A stretch of 64,000 nucleotides of DNA from NCBI GenBank assembly GCA_945862125.1, contig CAMAYC010000005.1:1-64000 (forward strand). Direction: 5' to 3'. Below the pieces are notes generated by a model, which was given only the letters and a program-made list of their open reading frames with translations, was not told the DNA's origin and made no database searches. The first letter of the stretch is position 1; the number at the start of each line of letters is the position of its first letter. Shown here piece after piece: positions 1 to 8,166 of the stretch. Position numbers and translations under genes: made by a program. Origin of the DNA: Reyranella massiliensis 521 (GTDB lineage Bacteria > Pseudomonadota > Alphaproteobacteria > Reyranellales > Reyranellaceae).

Positions 1-179
1 ATGTTGGGGCCCGGCGCGAGCTGGCCGAGGCTGTAGTAGTGCATCAGTTCTGGGAAGGTCACCCAGTGGTAGGTGTCGACCGTGAGCTGCTTCAGCTCCG
101 GGAAAGCCGCCATGCCGCCGCCGACCGTCAGCAGCGAGATGTAGCCAAAGACAGTGGCCAGATCGAGGAACTGCTTCAT
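1..179 (-). CDS. chrA: Chromate transporter, second subunit (partial, cut by window edge)
   Basis: The visible 59 residues begin MKQFLDLATVFGYISLLTVG and contain the GGGMAAFPEL and LGQLAPGPN signatures of the ChrA family of inner-membrane anion transporters. The ATG overlaps the TGA of the preceding half-gene (ATGA at 176-179), so the two are translationally coupled. ChrA occurs either as one long two-domain protein or as two short one-domain proteins that act together; this locus has the split form. The C-terminal part lies outside the window. Family assignment is firm; the true substrate (chromate or another oxyanion) is inferred from the family. Confidence 0.82.
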   Translation of the reverse strand, partial: MKQFLDLATVFGYISLLTVGGGMAAFPELKQLTVDTYHWVTFPELMHYYSLGQLAPGPN

Positions 180-793
180 GGCGCAGGATCCTTCGTCTGG
201 ACGTCCTGGGCGGCTTTGCCTTCGACTGTTTTCCGGGGGCGGTGCCACCAGATGGCGAGCGCAGCCATGCCGACCATTACGTAGGGCACCGGCACATGGA
301 AGAACGCGACCAGCACCGCGGTCAGTGCCACGAAGACATAGTCGGCGATCTCGATCAGCATCTTGGCGCCCAACTGCACCATGACGACCGTGATCAGCCC
401 GACAGCGCCGGCCGCGATCGCATGCAGGAAGGCCAACGACACCGGATCGTCGCCGCCGATGCCGTAGGCGAAGGCGGCCGCAGTCATGAGCGAGGCACCG
501 GGCAGGCACATGCCCAGCGCCGCGACGAGGGCCCCCGGCCAGCCGCGCAGGCGGTCGCCGGCCAGGATCGACATATTGGTGGCGTTGAGGCCGGGCAGGC
601 TCTGGCTGATCGCCATCAGCTCGACGAAGGTGGGGTCGTCGAGCCAGCGGTAGCGCGCGACCAGGCCGGTGCGGAGGTAGGCGATCACGCCGCCGCCCAG
701 GCTGGTGGCGCCGATCATCAGGAAGCCCAGGAAGAGGTGCCACAGCGACGGCGGCGGCGCCACGGGCAGGGCAGCGGCCGGCGACTTGCTCAT
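176..793 (-). CDS. chrA: Chromate transporter, first subunit
   Basis: This 205-residue membrane protein carries the ChrA N-terminal-type signatures: a glycine-rich TSLGGG segment, then a QSLPGLNATN motif and the GDRLRGWPGAL stretch, with several hydrophobic helices. The start chosen is ATG at 793 (MSKSPAAAL), overlapping the upstream stop by 4 bp, rather than a longer upstream extension. With the following partial gene it forms a split ChrA pair, expected to move chromate or a related oxyanion across the inner membrane. The upstream partner in the same operon is an uncharacterised soluble protein. Confidence 0.85.
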   Translation of the reverse strand: MSKSPAAALPVAPPPSLWHLFLGFLMIGATSLGGGVIAYLRTGLVARYRWLDDPTFVELMAISQSLPGLNATNMSILAGDRLRGWPGALVAALGMCLPGASLMTAAAFAYGIGGDDPVSLAFLHAIAAGAVGLITVVMVQLGAKMLIEIADYVFVALTAVLVAFFHVPVPYVMVGMAALAIWWHRPRKTVEGKAAQDVQTKDPAP

Positions 794-1743
794 TCGTGGG
801 CTTGCGGCGGGTTGCCCTTCAGGCGGTAGACCGCGCCTGTCTTGGTCGTGGTGAGCGCCAGCCAATCGCCGGCGACCTGCTGCAGTTCGAGGAAGAAGCG
901 CTCGCAGGCCTGCAGCGCCTTGTGGCTGATGTCGTTGGGGCCGGGGAAACGGAGCTGGTAGGCGAATTCGCCGACGAAGGCGTGGTGGTCGCCGCGCGAG
1001 CGCCAGAGGCCGAGATTGGCCGTGGCCGCGGTGTGATGGCCGAAGTCGAGCAAGCAGATGTCCTGCAGCAGTTCCTCGACGATGGTCTGGTTGACCAGCG
1101 AGACGTCATCGGCGCCGTCGTCGCTCGCAATCACCGAGAGGGCCGGGAATATCTGCGTGAGCTCGGGCAGCGACATATGCCCGAGCGACGACATCACGGT
1201 ACGCGCCGCCTGGGGCGCCTGGCTGAGGCCAAACTCGACATTGTGCGAGAGCAGGCGGCGCATCCCGCCGATCCGCTCCTTGAGCGGCATGATCTCGAGC
1301 TTGAACTTGATCTTGTACTTGCCGTCGATCCGGGGCCGGACGTCGATCGCCTGGGCCTTCGCCATATTGTCGCTGCGGTACTTGAAGACGATCTCGGGAT
1401 CGCCGATGGCAAATCCGTCCTCGTAGGCAATACGACGCCGGCAGATGAACGAGTTGTTGTAGAGGTGGTACTTGCCGGTATCGAGGAATAGGACCTCGCG
1501 CACTTCGGGTCGCTTCTGCTCTTTCGAGGCGTGCTGATAGCCGATCCCGGTCGCCGACGCGGCGCGCTGCACGAGTCCCGCGAACTCCTTGAAGACGTGC
1601 GCCGAGGTGAAGCGCTCGGGCTTGAGGATAAGCTTGCACTGCAGATAGCCCAGCTCGTCGCAGCGCCTGCCATCTTCATAGGTGCCAGCATACTGCTCGG
1701 ACAGCCAAGTCTTGAGGACCGAGTCTTTTGCGTCGTTGGTCAT
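790..1743 (-). CDS. Uncharacterised protein with weak CYTH-like features, coupled to chrA
   Basis: The 317-residue product has no signal peptide or membrane helices. I do not recognise the family with certainty. Residues 83-104 (EVLFLDTGKYHLYNNSFICR) followed by EIVFKYRS at 118-124 and a KYKIKFKLEI strand look like the alternating strands of CYTH/triphosphate-tunnel proteins (a 'YxDT...L...LRxR' strand pair followed by a basic strand), but this is by eye only. ATG at 1743 is preceded by GGGGAG and is a better start than an upstream extension that adds an arginine-rich low-complexity leader. Its TGA overlaps the chrA start, so it is probably co-expressed with the transporter. Function unknown. 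Confidence 0.7.
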   Translation of the reverse strand: MTNDAKDSVLKTWLSEQYAGTYEDGRRCDELGYLQCKLILKPERFTSAHVFKEFAGLVQRAASATGIGYQHASKEQKRPEVREVLFLDTGKYHLYNNSFICRRRIAYEDGFAIGDPEIVFKYRSDNMAKAQAIDVRPRIDGKYKIKFKLEIMPLKERIGGMRRLLSHNVEFGLSQAPQAARTVMSSLGHMSLPELTQIFPALSVIASDDGADDVSLVNQTIVEELLQDICLLDFGHHTAATANLGLWRSRGDHHAFVGEFAYQLRFPGPNDISHKALQACERFFLELQQVAGDWLALTTTKTGAVYRLKGNPPQAHE

Positions 1744-1868
1744 GCTTACTCCCCAGCGGAGCGTAACGTGTCGCAATCGCGCTGTCATCCGAGCCGTACG
1801 GCGGGCGGCGCTCACTCGACATGTGGAATATTCATTGCCTCTCCGGTGACGGGGTTCGATCATGGCGC

Positions 1869-2312
1869 ATGTTCGAAAACCTCGTGCTCGCCACCTTCAT
1901 GGTCGGACTGACCGTGTCCATTCACCTCGGCGGGCTGCTCGGGCTGCTGTGGATCCTGCGGGACCGCGCCCACAGGCTGCGGCCCCACGAAAGCCGCGCA
2001 GGCCAACTCGCCGTCATCCTGCTTGTGGTCCTTGGTCTCGTCGCCATTCACACGATCGAGATCTGGCTTTATGGCTTCGCTTTCTGGGCCATCGGTGCCG
2101 TCCGAGATTTTGAATCGGCGCTTTATTTCTCTACCGTGACCTTCACCACACTCGGCTACGGCGACATCGTCCTGGACGGCAAGTGGCGGCTGTTCGGCGC
2201 CATCGAGGCGGGCAACGGGCTGATCCTTTTCGGCTGGTCGACGGCGTTCCTGCTCTCGGTCATGAGCCGCCTGCGGATGCTCGAGCACGACTGGCTTGAA
2301 GGGCCCAAGTAA
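1869..2312 (+). CDS. Two-pore-domain-type potassium channel-like membrane protein
   Basis: The 147-residue protein has hydrophobic segments at about 5-30, 45-70 and 108-128, with the K+ selectivity filter TLGYGD at residues 94-99 following a short pore helix. This is the Ion_trans_2 (bacterial KcsA-like) architecture with an extra N-terminal helix and no cytoplasmic RCK or nucleotide-binding domain. It would sit in the inner membrane, probably as a tetramer. ATG at 1869 is preferred because the upstream extension is polar and lies in the divergent promoter region. It is transcribed away from the chrA operon. Confidence 0.82.
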   Translation: MFENLVLATFMVGLTVSIHLGGLLGLLWILRDRAHRLRPHESRAGQLAVILLVVLGLVAIHTIEIWLYGFAFWAIGAVRDFESALYFSTVTFTTLGYGDIVLDGKWRLFGAIEAGNGLILFGWSTAFLLSVMSRLRMLEHDWLEGPK

Positions 2313-2408
2313 GTCCGGGATATCGCTGGGGAGCCAACGAGGACGGCCATGAGAAAGTCTCGGCCTGACGCGCTGGCGTCCCGGGGAGCGATGCGCTAGT
2401 CGGAGATC

Positions 2409-3620
2409 ATGCAGACCGACAATCGTTTCCTTCCGCCGGGCCTCGTCTCCTCGCTGAGCGGCCCCATCGGCACCTTGCCCGAATCGCCCATCTCCGATGT
2501 CGCCATGAGCGTGTTCGGCGATCCCGACGTCGTGCCGCTGTGGTTCGGCGAAGGCGATCTCGTGACGCCCGATTTCGTGCGCGAAGCAGCGGCCAAGGGC
2601 CTGCAGGCGGGTGAGACCTTCTACACGTGGCAGCGCGGCATTCCCGAGCTGCGGGCCTCCATCAGCGCCTATACCGAGCGGCTCTATAGCATCAAATGCC
2701 CGGTCGACCGCATCAGCGTCACCACCGGCGGCATGCAGGCGATCCTGCTTTCCGTGCAGATGCTGGTCGATCCCGGCGACAATGTCGTGATCGTCTCGCC
2801 GATCTGGCCGAACATCACGTCGGCCACCAAGCTGATGCGGGGCGTGCCGAAGTACGTGGCGCTCGAGCGCACCGCGAGGGGCGGCTGGACGCTGGACCTG
2901 CAGCGCGTATTCGATGCGGTCGACGAACGCACGCGCGCGATCTTCGTCAATTCGCCGGGCAACCCGACCGGCTGGATGATGTCGTCGGACGAGCAGCGCG
3001 CGCTGCTGGATTTTGCCCGCAAGCGCGGCATCTGGATCATGGCCGACGAAGTCTATGCCCGGCTGATCTACAGCAAGCGCCCCGACGGCCGCCAGGTGGC
3101 GCCGTCGTTCCTGGAACATGCCGGTCCCGACGATCCGCTGATCGTGCTCAACAGCTTCTCCAAGCCGTGGGCGATGACGGGCTGGCGCCTGGGCTGGCTC
3201 ACCCACCCGGCACAGCTCGGCGACCAGATTGCCAAGCTGGTACAGATCAATACTTCAGGTGCGCCGGCCTTCCTGCAGCGGGGCGCGATCGCCGCCATCG
3301 AGAAGGGCGACGATTTCCTGGCGCAGATGGTCGAGCGCTGCCGCGCCGGCGGCGAGCAGGTATTCCAGCGCCTCTCGGGCCTGCCCAGGGTCACCATCGC
3401 GCGGCCGGAAGCAGCGTTTTATGCCTTCTTCTCGGTCGATGGCGTCGAGGACACCATGGCCTTCTGCAAGAAACTCGCGAAGGACTACAAGGTCGGTCTG
3501 GCGCCCGGCGAAGCCTTCGGCCCGGGCGGCACGGGCAACATCCGGCTCTGTTTCGCTTCCGGCGCCGACCGGCTGAGCAAAGGCCTCGACCGCATCGAAG
3601 CGGCGATCAAGGCGTTATGA
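2409..3620 (+). CDS. Pyridoxal-phosphate aminotransferase, class I/II
   Basis: The 403-residue protein shows the fold-type I aminotransferase layout: TTGGMQAI near residue 105, the NSPGNPTGW substrate and cofactor loop, the MADEVYARL aspartate/tyrosine motif, the PLP-binding Lys252 in SFSKPWAMTGWRLGW, and a C-terminal NIRLCFA arginine motif. It transfers amino groups from an amino acid to a 2-oxo acid; the exact substrate cannot be read from sequence (aspartate- or alanine-type are both possible). Seven bases separate it from the next gene, an exporter ATPase, so co-transcription is likely. Confidence 0.88.
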   Translation: MQTDNRFLPPGLVSSLSGPIGTLPESPISDVAMSVFGDPDVVPLWFGEGDLVTPDFVREAAAKGLQAGETFYTWQRGIPELRASISAYTERLYSIKCPVDRISVTTGGMQAILLSVQMLVDPGDNVVIVSPIWPNITSATKLMRGVPKYVALERTARGGWTLDLQRVFDAVDERTRAIFVNSPGNPTGWMMSSDEQRALLDFARKRGIWIMADEVYARLIYSKRPDGRQVAPSFLEHAGPDDPLIVLNSFSKPWAMTGWRLGWLTHPAQLGDQIAKLVQINTSGAPAFLQRGAIAAIEKGDDFLAQMVERCRAGGEQVFQRLSGLPRVTIARPEAAFYAFFSVDGVEDTMAFCKKLAKDYKVGLAPGEAFGPGGTGNIRLCFASGADRLSKGLDRIEAAIKAL

Positions 3621-3627
3621 CCTGCGA

Positions 3628-4407
3628 ATGTCCCAAAGCCCCTCCATCGATGTCCGGCACCTGCGCAAGGTGTACGGCGAGATCGTCGCGGTCGACGACC
3701 TGACGTTCACGGTGCAGCCCGGCACCGTGCTCGGGCTGCTGGGTGGCAACGGCGCCGGCAAGACCACGACCATCGCCATGCTGCTGGGCCTGCTCGAGCC
3801 GACCGCCGGCCAGATGGAAGTGCTGGGCGTCGACATGCTGAAGCGGCGATACGCGGCGCTGCCGCGCATGAATTTCTCCTCGCCCTACGTCGACCTGCCG
3901 CATCGCCTGACCGTGCGCCAGAACCTCGTCTTCTACGGCAGGCTCTACGGCGTGAAGGGGCTCGACGCCCGCATCGGCGAGTTGGCCGAGCGCATGCAGC
4001 TCGCCGACTTCCTCGAGCGCCCGGCGGGCAAGCTCTCGGCCGGCCAGAAGACACGCGTGGCGCTGGCGAAGGCGCTGATCAACCGGCCCGCCGTGCTCCT
4101 GCTCGATGAGCCCACGGCTTCGCTCGATCCCGACACCGCCGACTGGGTGCGCAGCTACCTCAAGGAATATCAGGCCGAGACGCACGCCACGATCCTGCTC
4201 GCCTCGCACAATATGAGCGAGGTCGAGCGGCTCTGCGACGACGTGATCCTGCTGCAGAAGGGCAAGGTCTTCGAGCGCGGCAGCCCGCGCGAGCTGATCG
4301 AACGCTTCGGCCGCGAGGACATGGAGGAGGTGTTCCTCGACATGGCGCGCGGCCGCGGCCGAGGGCAGGGGCTCGATGCGCTGCGGAAAGGGGAGGCGGC
4401 ATCGTGA
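3628..4407 (+). CDS. ABC-2 type exporter, ATP-binding protein
   Basis: This 259-residue ATPase has Walker A GGNGAGKTTT, a slightly variant signature LSAGQKTRVALAKAL, Walker B VLLLDEPTASLD and the switch histidine in LLASHNMSE. It belongs to the ABC-2/NodI/CcmA-like exporter group that powers a small-domain permease. The GTG start of the permease gene overlaps its stop by 4 bp, so the two form one transporter. The exported substrate is unknown; drug, polysaccharide or lipid export are all possible. Confidence 0.9.
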   Translation: MSQSPSIDVRHLRKVYGEIVAVDDLTFTVQPGTVLGLLGGNGAGKTTTIAMLLGLLEPTAGQMEVLGVDMLKRRYAALPRMNFSSPYVDLPHRLTVRQNLVFYGRLYGVKGLDARIGELAERMQLADFLERPAGKLSAGQKTRVALAKALINRPAVLLLDEPTASLDPDTADWVRSYLKEYQAETHATILLASHNMSEVERLCDDVILLQKGKVFERGSPRELIERFGREDMEEVFLDMARGRGRGQGLDALRKGEAAS

Positions 4408-5201
4408 GCGGCTCCCTCGAGCGGATATACGCCCTGGTCATGCGCCACATCTACCTGTGGCGCAGTTCGGTGATGCGGCTGGTCGATTCGATCTACTGGC
4501 CGGCCGTGCAGATGGTGATGTGGGGCTTCATGACCCAGTACCTGCTGCCGCAGGCCTCGTTCGTGGCTCAGGCGGCGGGCGTGCTGCTGTCGGGCCTGCT
4601 GCTCTGGGAAGTCGTGGTGCGCGGCAATCTCTCGCTCAGCATCGCCTTCCTGGAGGAGATGTGGTCGCGCAACCTCGGCCATCTGTTCGTGAGCCCGATC
4701 CGCTCGTGGGAGATGGCGACCGGCATCATCGTCGTGGCCCTGCTGCGCACCTTGCTGGGCCTGATCCCGGTGTCGCTGATGGCCTGGGCTTTCTTCGGCT
4801 TCTCCATCTATACGCTCGGCCTGCCGCTGATCGCCTTCTTCGCCATCCTGCAGATGTTCTCCTGGTCGATCGGGCTCGCGATGTCGGGCATGATCATGCG
4901 CGTCGGCCAGAGTGCGGAGAGCTTCGCCTGGGCCGCCGTCTTCATCCTGATGCCGGTGAGCGGCGTCTACTATCCCGTTTCGGTGTTGCCGCACTGGCTG
5001 CAGGTGATCGCCTGGGGCCTGCCGCCGGCCTACGTCTTCGAAGGCATGCGCGCCATCCTGGCCGAGAAGACCGTGCATTGGGACATGATGGGGATCGCCT
5101 TCGCGCTGTCGGCGGTCTACCTGGTCGTGGGCTTCCAGATCTTCCAGTGGTTCTTCCGTGCCTCGCGCCGCGCCGGTACACTGCTGGGCCAAGGTGAATA
5201 G
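4404..5201 (+). CDS. ABC-2 type exporter, permease
   Basis: The 265-residue protein begins with GTG overlapping the ATPase stop. It has six hydrophobic segments and the ABC-2 permease consensus region near the C-terminal third (VSGVYYPVSVLPHWLQVIAW followed by LPPAYVFEGMRA). It is the inner-membrane partner of the preceding ATPase, probably working as a dimer. Substrate unknown. Confidence 0.88.
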   Translation: MSGSLERIYALVMRHIYLWRSSVMRLVDSIYWPAVQMVMWGFMTQYLLPQASFVAQAAGVLLSGLLLWEVVVRGNLSLSIAFLEEMWSRNLGHLFVSPIRSWEMATGIIVVALLRTLLGLIPVSLMAWAFFGFSIYTLGLPLIAFFAILQMFSWSIGLAMSGMIMRVGQSAESFAWAAVFILMPVSGVYYPVSVLPHWLQVIAWGLPPAYVFEGMRAILAEKTVHWDMMGIAFALSAVYLVVGFQIFQWFFRASRRAGTLLGQGE

Positions 5202-5216
5202 AAGGAGACGCAGCGA

Positions 5217-5597
5217 GTGAAGTCGATACGAACCCTTGTTGCCGTTCTCCTCGCCTTAAGCATCGCGGCCTGCACCACGACCGGCCTCACCACCAAGCCG
5301 CAGCCGACCCCGCCGCTGTGGACCTCGTCCTACAACGTTGGCTACACGGTCATGGCGAACTGTCTCGCGGCACAGCCGATCGCCGGCTTCGCGGGCGTGG
5401 CGCAGATCGAGGCCAACACGGCGGTCGTGACGCTCACCCTGAGCGACGGTACGCCGATGAACATCCGCTTCATCGTGCAGCGGACGGGGCCCGGCACCAG
5501 CGTCGTGGAGTGGCGGCGCCTGTTGACGGTCGGTGGTTGGGAACCGATCGACGGCGACGCCCGCAATCGCGCCGACACCTGCGGCGGACTTTCCTGA
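5217..5597 (+). CDS. Small predicted lipoprotein
   Basis: The 126-residue protein starts at GTG 5217 behind an AAGGAGA ribosome site. It has a lipoprotein signal peptide with lipobox LSIAAC (Cys19 would be lipidated), then a threonine-rich linker and a compact domain of about 90 residues with two later cysteines (CLAAQP and the C-terminal DTCGG). No family is recognised. It lies 15 bp after the ABC permease, so it may be an envelope accessory of that exporter, which is an inference from position only. Confidence 0.75.
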   Translation: MKSIRTLVAVLLALSIAACTTTGLTTKPQPTPPLWTSSYNVGYTVMANCLAAQPIAGFAGVAQIEANTAVVTLTLSDGTPMNIRFIVQRTGPGTSVVEWRRLLTVGGWEPIDGDARNRADTCGGLS

Positions 5598-5604
5598 GAC
5601 CCGG

Positions 5605-6447
5605 TCAGCGCGCGGTGAGAATCTGCTGGCAGGCCGGCGGCAGTTTCGGTCGATAGGGTTTTACTGCGGCGCCGGCCGGCGGCGGCGTGAGCGGCGCCTT
5701 GCGGAACCATGAATCGAGCGCCTCGCCGCAGCCGTCATCGTCTGAGTAGGCCGCCTGCGGCTGGCACTGCGGATTGCCCGGCGGGCATTGGAGCCTGACA
5801 TGGAAGTGCTCGTCGTGGCCGTACCAGGGCACGAGCTTGCGCAGCCAGGCGCGATTGCCGGTGGCGGTGTTGCAGATCCGCTGCTTGATCCACTTGTTGA
5901 CGAACATCCGGTCGACCCCCGGCGCCGTCGCGGCCATTCGCAGCAGCGCCATGTGCTGGTCGGTGAACACCGATTCGTCGACGCCGCCATCGTCGCCGCG
6001 CACCAATGAGCGGAGCCGCGGGTTCTCGCGGTCGGGCGGCGCCCGGCGCGCGCCGGGCTGGCGTTCGAACCAGATGTCGACATCGAGGCCGACCTGATGG
6101 CTGGCGTGGCCGAAACTCATCGGGCCGCCGCGGGGTTGGCCGATGTCGCCGATGTAGAGCTGGCTTTGCCCGGCGGCCCGCACCTGCTCGGAGAAGTTCT
6201 TGATGAAGTCGAGGGTGACCGGATGGCCCCAGTTGCGGTTGCGGCTGAGGCGAATCGCCTCGTACCCCGGCCCTTCCGTGGGCAGGGCCTGCGCGCCCTG
6301 GATGCAGCCGGCGGAGTAGAAGCCGACGACCTGGGTCGGCCCGGGTGAGGGGCTGGACACCTGGCTCCATTCCTGCGCCGAAGCAGAGGAAATCGCCAAG
6401 GCAGTCGCCAAGATCGCTGCGAGCAGCGGAACCACGAAACGCATCAT
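5605..6447 (-). CDS. mepA: Penicillin-insensitive murein endopeptidase
   Basis: The protein is 280 residues from ATG 6447, with a cleavable signal peptide ending in SSASAQ. MepA-type LAS metallopeptidase motifs are present: SFGHASHQVGLDVDIWF supplies the first zinc ligands and YGHDEHFHVRLQCPP the second set. MepA cleaves D-alanyl-meso-diaminopimelate cross-links of peptidoglycan in the periplasm. A start at 6486 is possible but would add a polar leader before the signal peptide and overlap the divergent gene. It converges on the lipoprotein gene, leaving seven bases between stops. Confidence 0.9.
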   Translation of the reverse strand: MMRFVVPLLAAILATALAISSASAQEWSQVSSPSPGPTQVVGFYSAGCIQGAQALPTEGPGYEAIRLSRNRNWGHPVTLDFIKNFSEQVRAAGQSQLYIGDIGQPRGGPMSFGHASHQVGLDVDIWFERQPGARRAPPDRENPRLRSLVRGDDGGVDESVFTDQHMALLRMAATAPGVDRMFVNKWIKQRICNTATGNRAWLRKLVPWYGHDEHFHVRLQCPPGNPQCQPQAAYSDDDGCGEALDSWFRKAPLTPPPAGAAVKPYRPKLPPACQQILTAR

Positions 6448-6484
6448 CTTGTTGGGAGGATAGACGGCCGGTAAGACTTTGCCC

Positions 6485-7303
6485 ATGGCCGACTACGCCC
6501 ACATCCTCCTCGCCCGCGAGGGCGCGATCGCCCGGCTCACGCTCAATCGTCCGGGGCGGCGCAACGCGCTCACGCACGCCATGATGCTCGAACTGGAAGA
6601 TGCCTTCATCCGCGTCCGCGACGATCCAGCCTGCCGTGTGCTCGTGCTGCGCGGGGCCGGCGGTCATTTCTGTGCCGGCGGCGACCTCGATGCCATGGCA
6701 GACATGCCGCCGAAGCCGGGGAATGGCGCGCGCGATCCGCTGATAGGGGCGTACCGCCAGTTCGGCGACGCGCTGCTGACCCTCGATGCCCTGCCGCAGG
6801 CAACCATTGCGGTGGTCGAGGGTTCGGCAGTCGGCGCTGGCTTCGGCATGGCCTGCTGTTCGGATGTGGTGATCCTGCACGAGAGCGCCAGGTTCGGCCT
6901 GCCCGAGCCCAAGGTCGGCTTCATCCCGTCCCAGGTCATTCCCTTTGTGTTGCGCCGCCTCGGCGAGGGGCCGGCGCGCGATCTTGCGGTTACGGGACGG
7001 GTCATCGATGGCGCCGAGGCGCATCGGCTGGGCATCGGCCGTTATCTGTGCAGCAGCATTGACGAGATCGAGGCGACGCAGCAGGCGCTTTTGGAGGATC
7101 TCCTGAAGATGGAACCGCAGGCGCTGGCCACGGCAAAGCGTCTGGTGCTGGCCTCGGTCACGGAGGATGATCGGGCGGTGCTCGATGATGCGGCCGAGAG
7201 CCTGGTCGGCCTGTTGCGCCGGCCCGAGGCGGCGGAGGGGATCAAGGCCTTCAAGGCCAAGATGCTGCCGGGCTGGGCGAAGGGTCGAGCGGAGGAGAGA
7301 TGA
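6485..7303 (+). CDS. Enoyl-CoA hydratase/isomerase family protein
   Basis: The 272-residue crotonase-fold protein has the two oxyanion-hole stretches typical of the family: GAGGHFCAGGDLDAM and VEGSAVGAGFGMACCSDVV, followed by FGLPEPKVGFIP. It acts on a 2-enoyl-CoA or related acyl-CoA; the pathway is not evident. ATG 6485 is chosen; a TTG two codons upstream is possible. The stop overlaps the next start (ATGA, 7300-7303), coupling it to a TauD-type dioxygenase. Confidence 0.88.
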   Translation: MADYAHILLAREGAIARLTLNRPGRRNALTHAMMLELEDAFIRVRDDPACRVLVLRGAGGHFCAGGDLDAMADMPPKPGNGARDPLIGAYRQFGDALLTLDALPQATIAVVEGSAVGAGFGMACCSDVVILHESARFGLPEPKVGFIPSQVIPFVLRRLGEGPARDLAVTGRVIDGAEAHRLGIGRYLCSSIDEIEATQQALLEDLLKMEPQALATAKRLVLASVTEDDRAVLDDAAESLVGLLRRPEAAEGIKAFKAKMLPGWAKGRAEER

Positions 7304-8139
7304 TGCGCAACTATCGCCACATCGAGGTGCGACCGATCTCGGGCGCGCTGGGGGCTGAAATCCATGGTGTCGACATTTCCCGCACGCTCGAGGACGACGT
7401 CGTCGGCGAAGTGCGACAAGCGCTGCTCGACCATCTTGTCGTCTTCATGCGCGACCAGAATGCCACGCCGCTCCAGCAACTCGCCTTCGCGCGCAAGTTC
7501 GGCGAGCCGATCGAATATCCGCAGCTGAAGGGCCTGGCGGAGTCGCCGCTGATCACGCCGGTGGTGAAGCTCGAGCATGAGCGCAACAATTTTGGCGGCA
7601 TCTGGCATTCCGACACGACGTATCTGGCCGAGCCGCCGATGGGCAGCATGCTGCTGGCGCGCGAGGTCCCGCCCTATGGCGGCGACACCATGTTCGCCAA
7701 CCAGTACCTGGCCTATGAAGCGCTGTCGGACGGATTGAAGAAGGCGCTTGATGGTCTGGTCGGCGTCAGCTCCTCGGCCAAGGCCGACGTCACCAAGACG
7801 CGCGAGGACCGGATGAAGGCGGCCGGCGCCGAACTGAAGGTCATGACGGCGGAACACCCGATCGTGCGCACCCATCCCGAGACCGGGCGCAAGGCGCTCT
7901 ACACGTCGGATGCACACACCGCCCACATCAAGGGATGGACGGAGAAAGAGAGCCTGCCGCTGCTCCGCTTCCTGTGGGAGCACCAGACCCGGCCGGAGTT
8001 CACCTGCCGCTTCCGCTGGCAGGTGGGCTCGCTCGCCTTCTGGGACAATCGCGCGGCCATGCACAATCCCATCAATGACTATCACGGCCACCGCCGAGTC
8101 ATGCACCGCATCACCCTGGCGGGCGACAAGCCGCGCTGA
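7300..8139 (+). CDS. TauD/TfdA-family Fe(II)/2-oxoglutarate dioxygenase
   Basis: The 279-residue protein contains the iron-binding HxD motif in GIWHSDTTYL, the distal histidine and 2-oxoglutarate-binding arginine in HRRVMHRITL, and the FWDNRAAMHN stretch of the TauD family. These enzymes hydroxylate substrates such as taurine, alkyl sulfates or aryloxyacids next to a leaving group. A GGAGGAG site at 7291-7297 precedes two consecutive ATGs (7300 and 7303). Coupling to an enoyl-CoA hydratase suggests a small catabolic unit; the substrate is unknown. Confidence 0.88.
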   Translation: MMRNYRHIEVRPISGALGAEIHGVDISRTLEDDVVGEVRQALLDHLVVFMRDQNATPLQQLAFARKFGEPIEYPQLKGLAESPLITPVVKLEHERNNFGGIWHSDTTYLAEPPMGSMLLAREVPPYGGDTMFANQYLAYEALSDGLKKALDGLVGVSSSAKADVTKTREDRMKAAGAELKVMTAEHPIVRTHPETGRKALYTSDAHTAHIKGWTEKESLPLLRFLWEHQTRPEFTCRFRWQVGSLAFWDNRAAMHNPINDYHGHRRVMHRITLAGDKPR

Positions 8140-8166
8140 GTTCGGCGGCCCCTACTGGAGAAAAGC

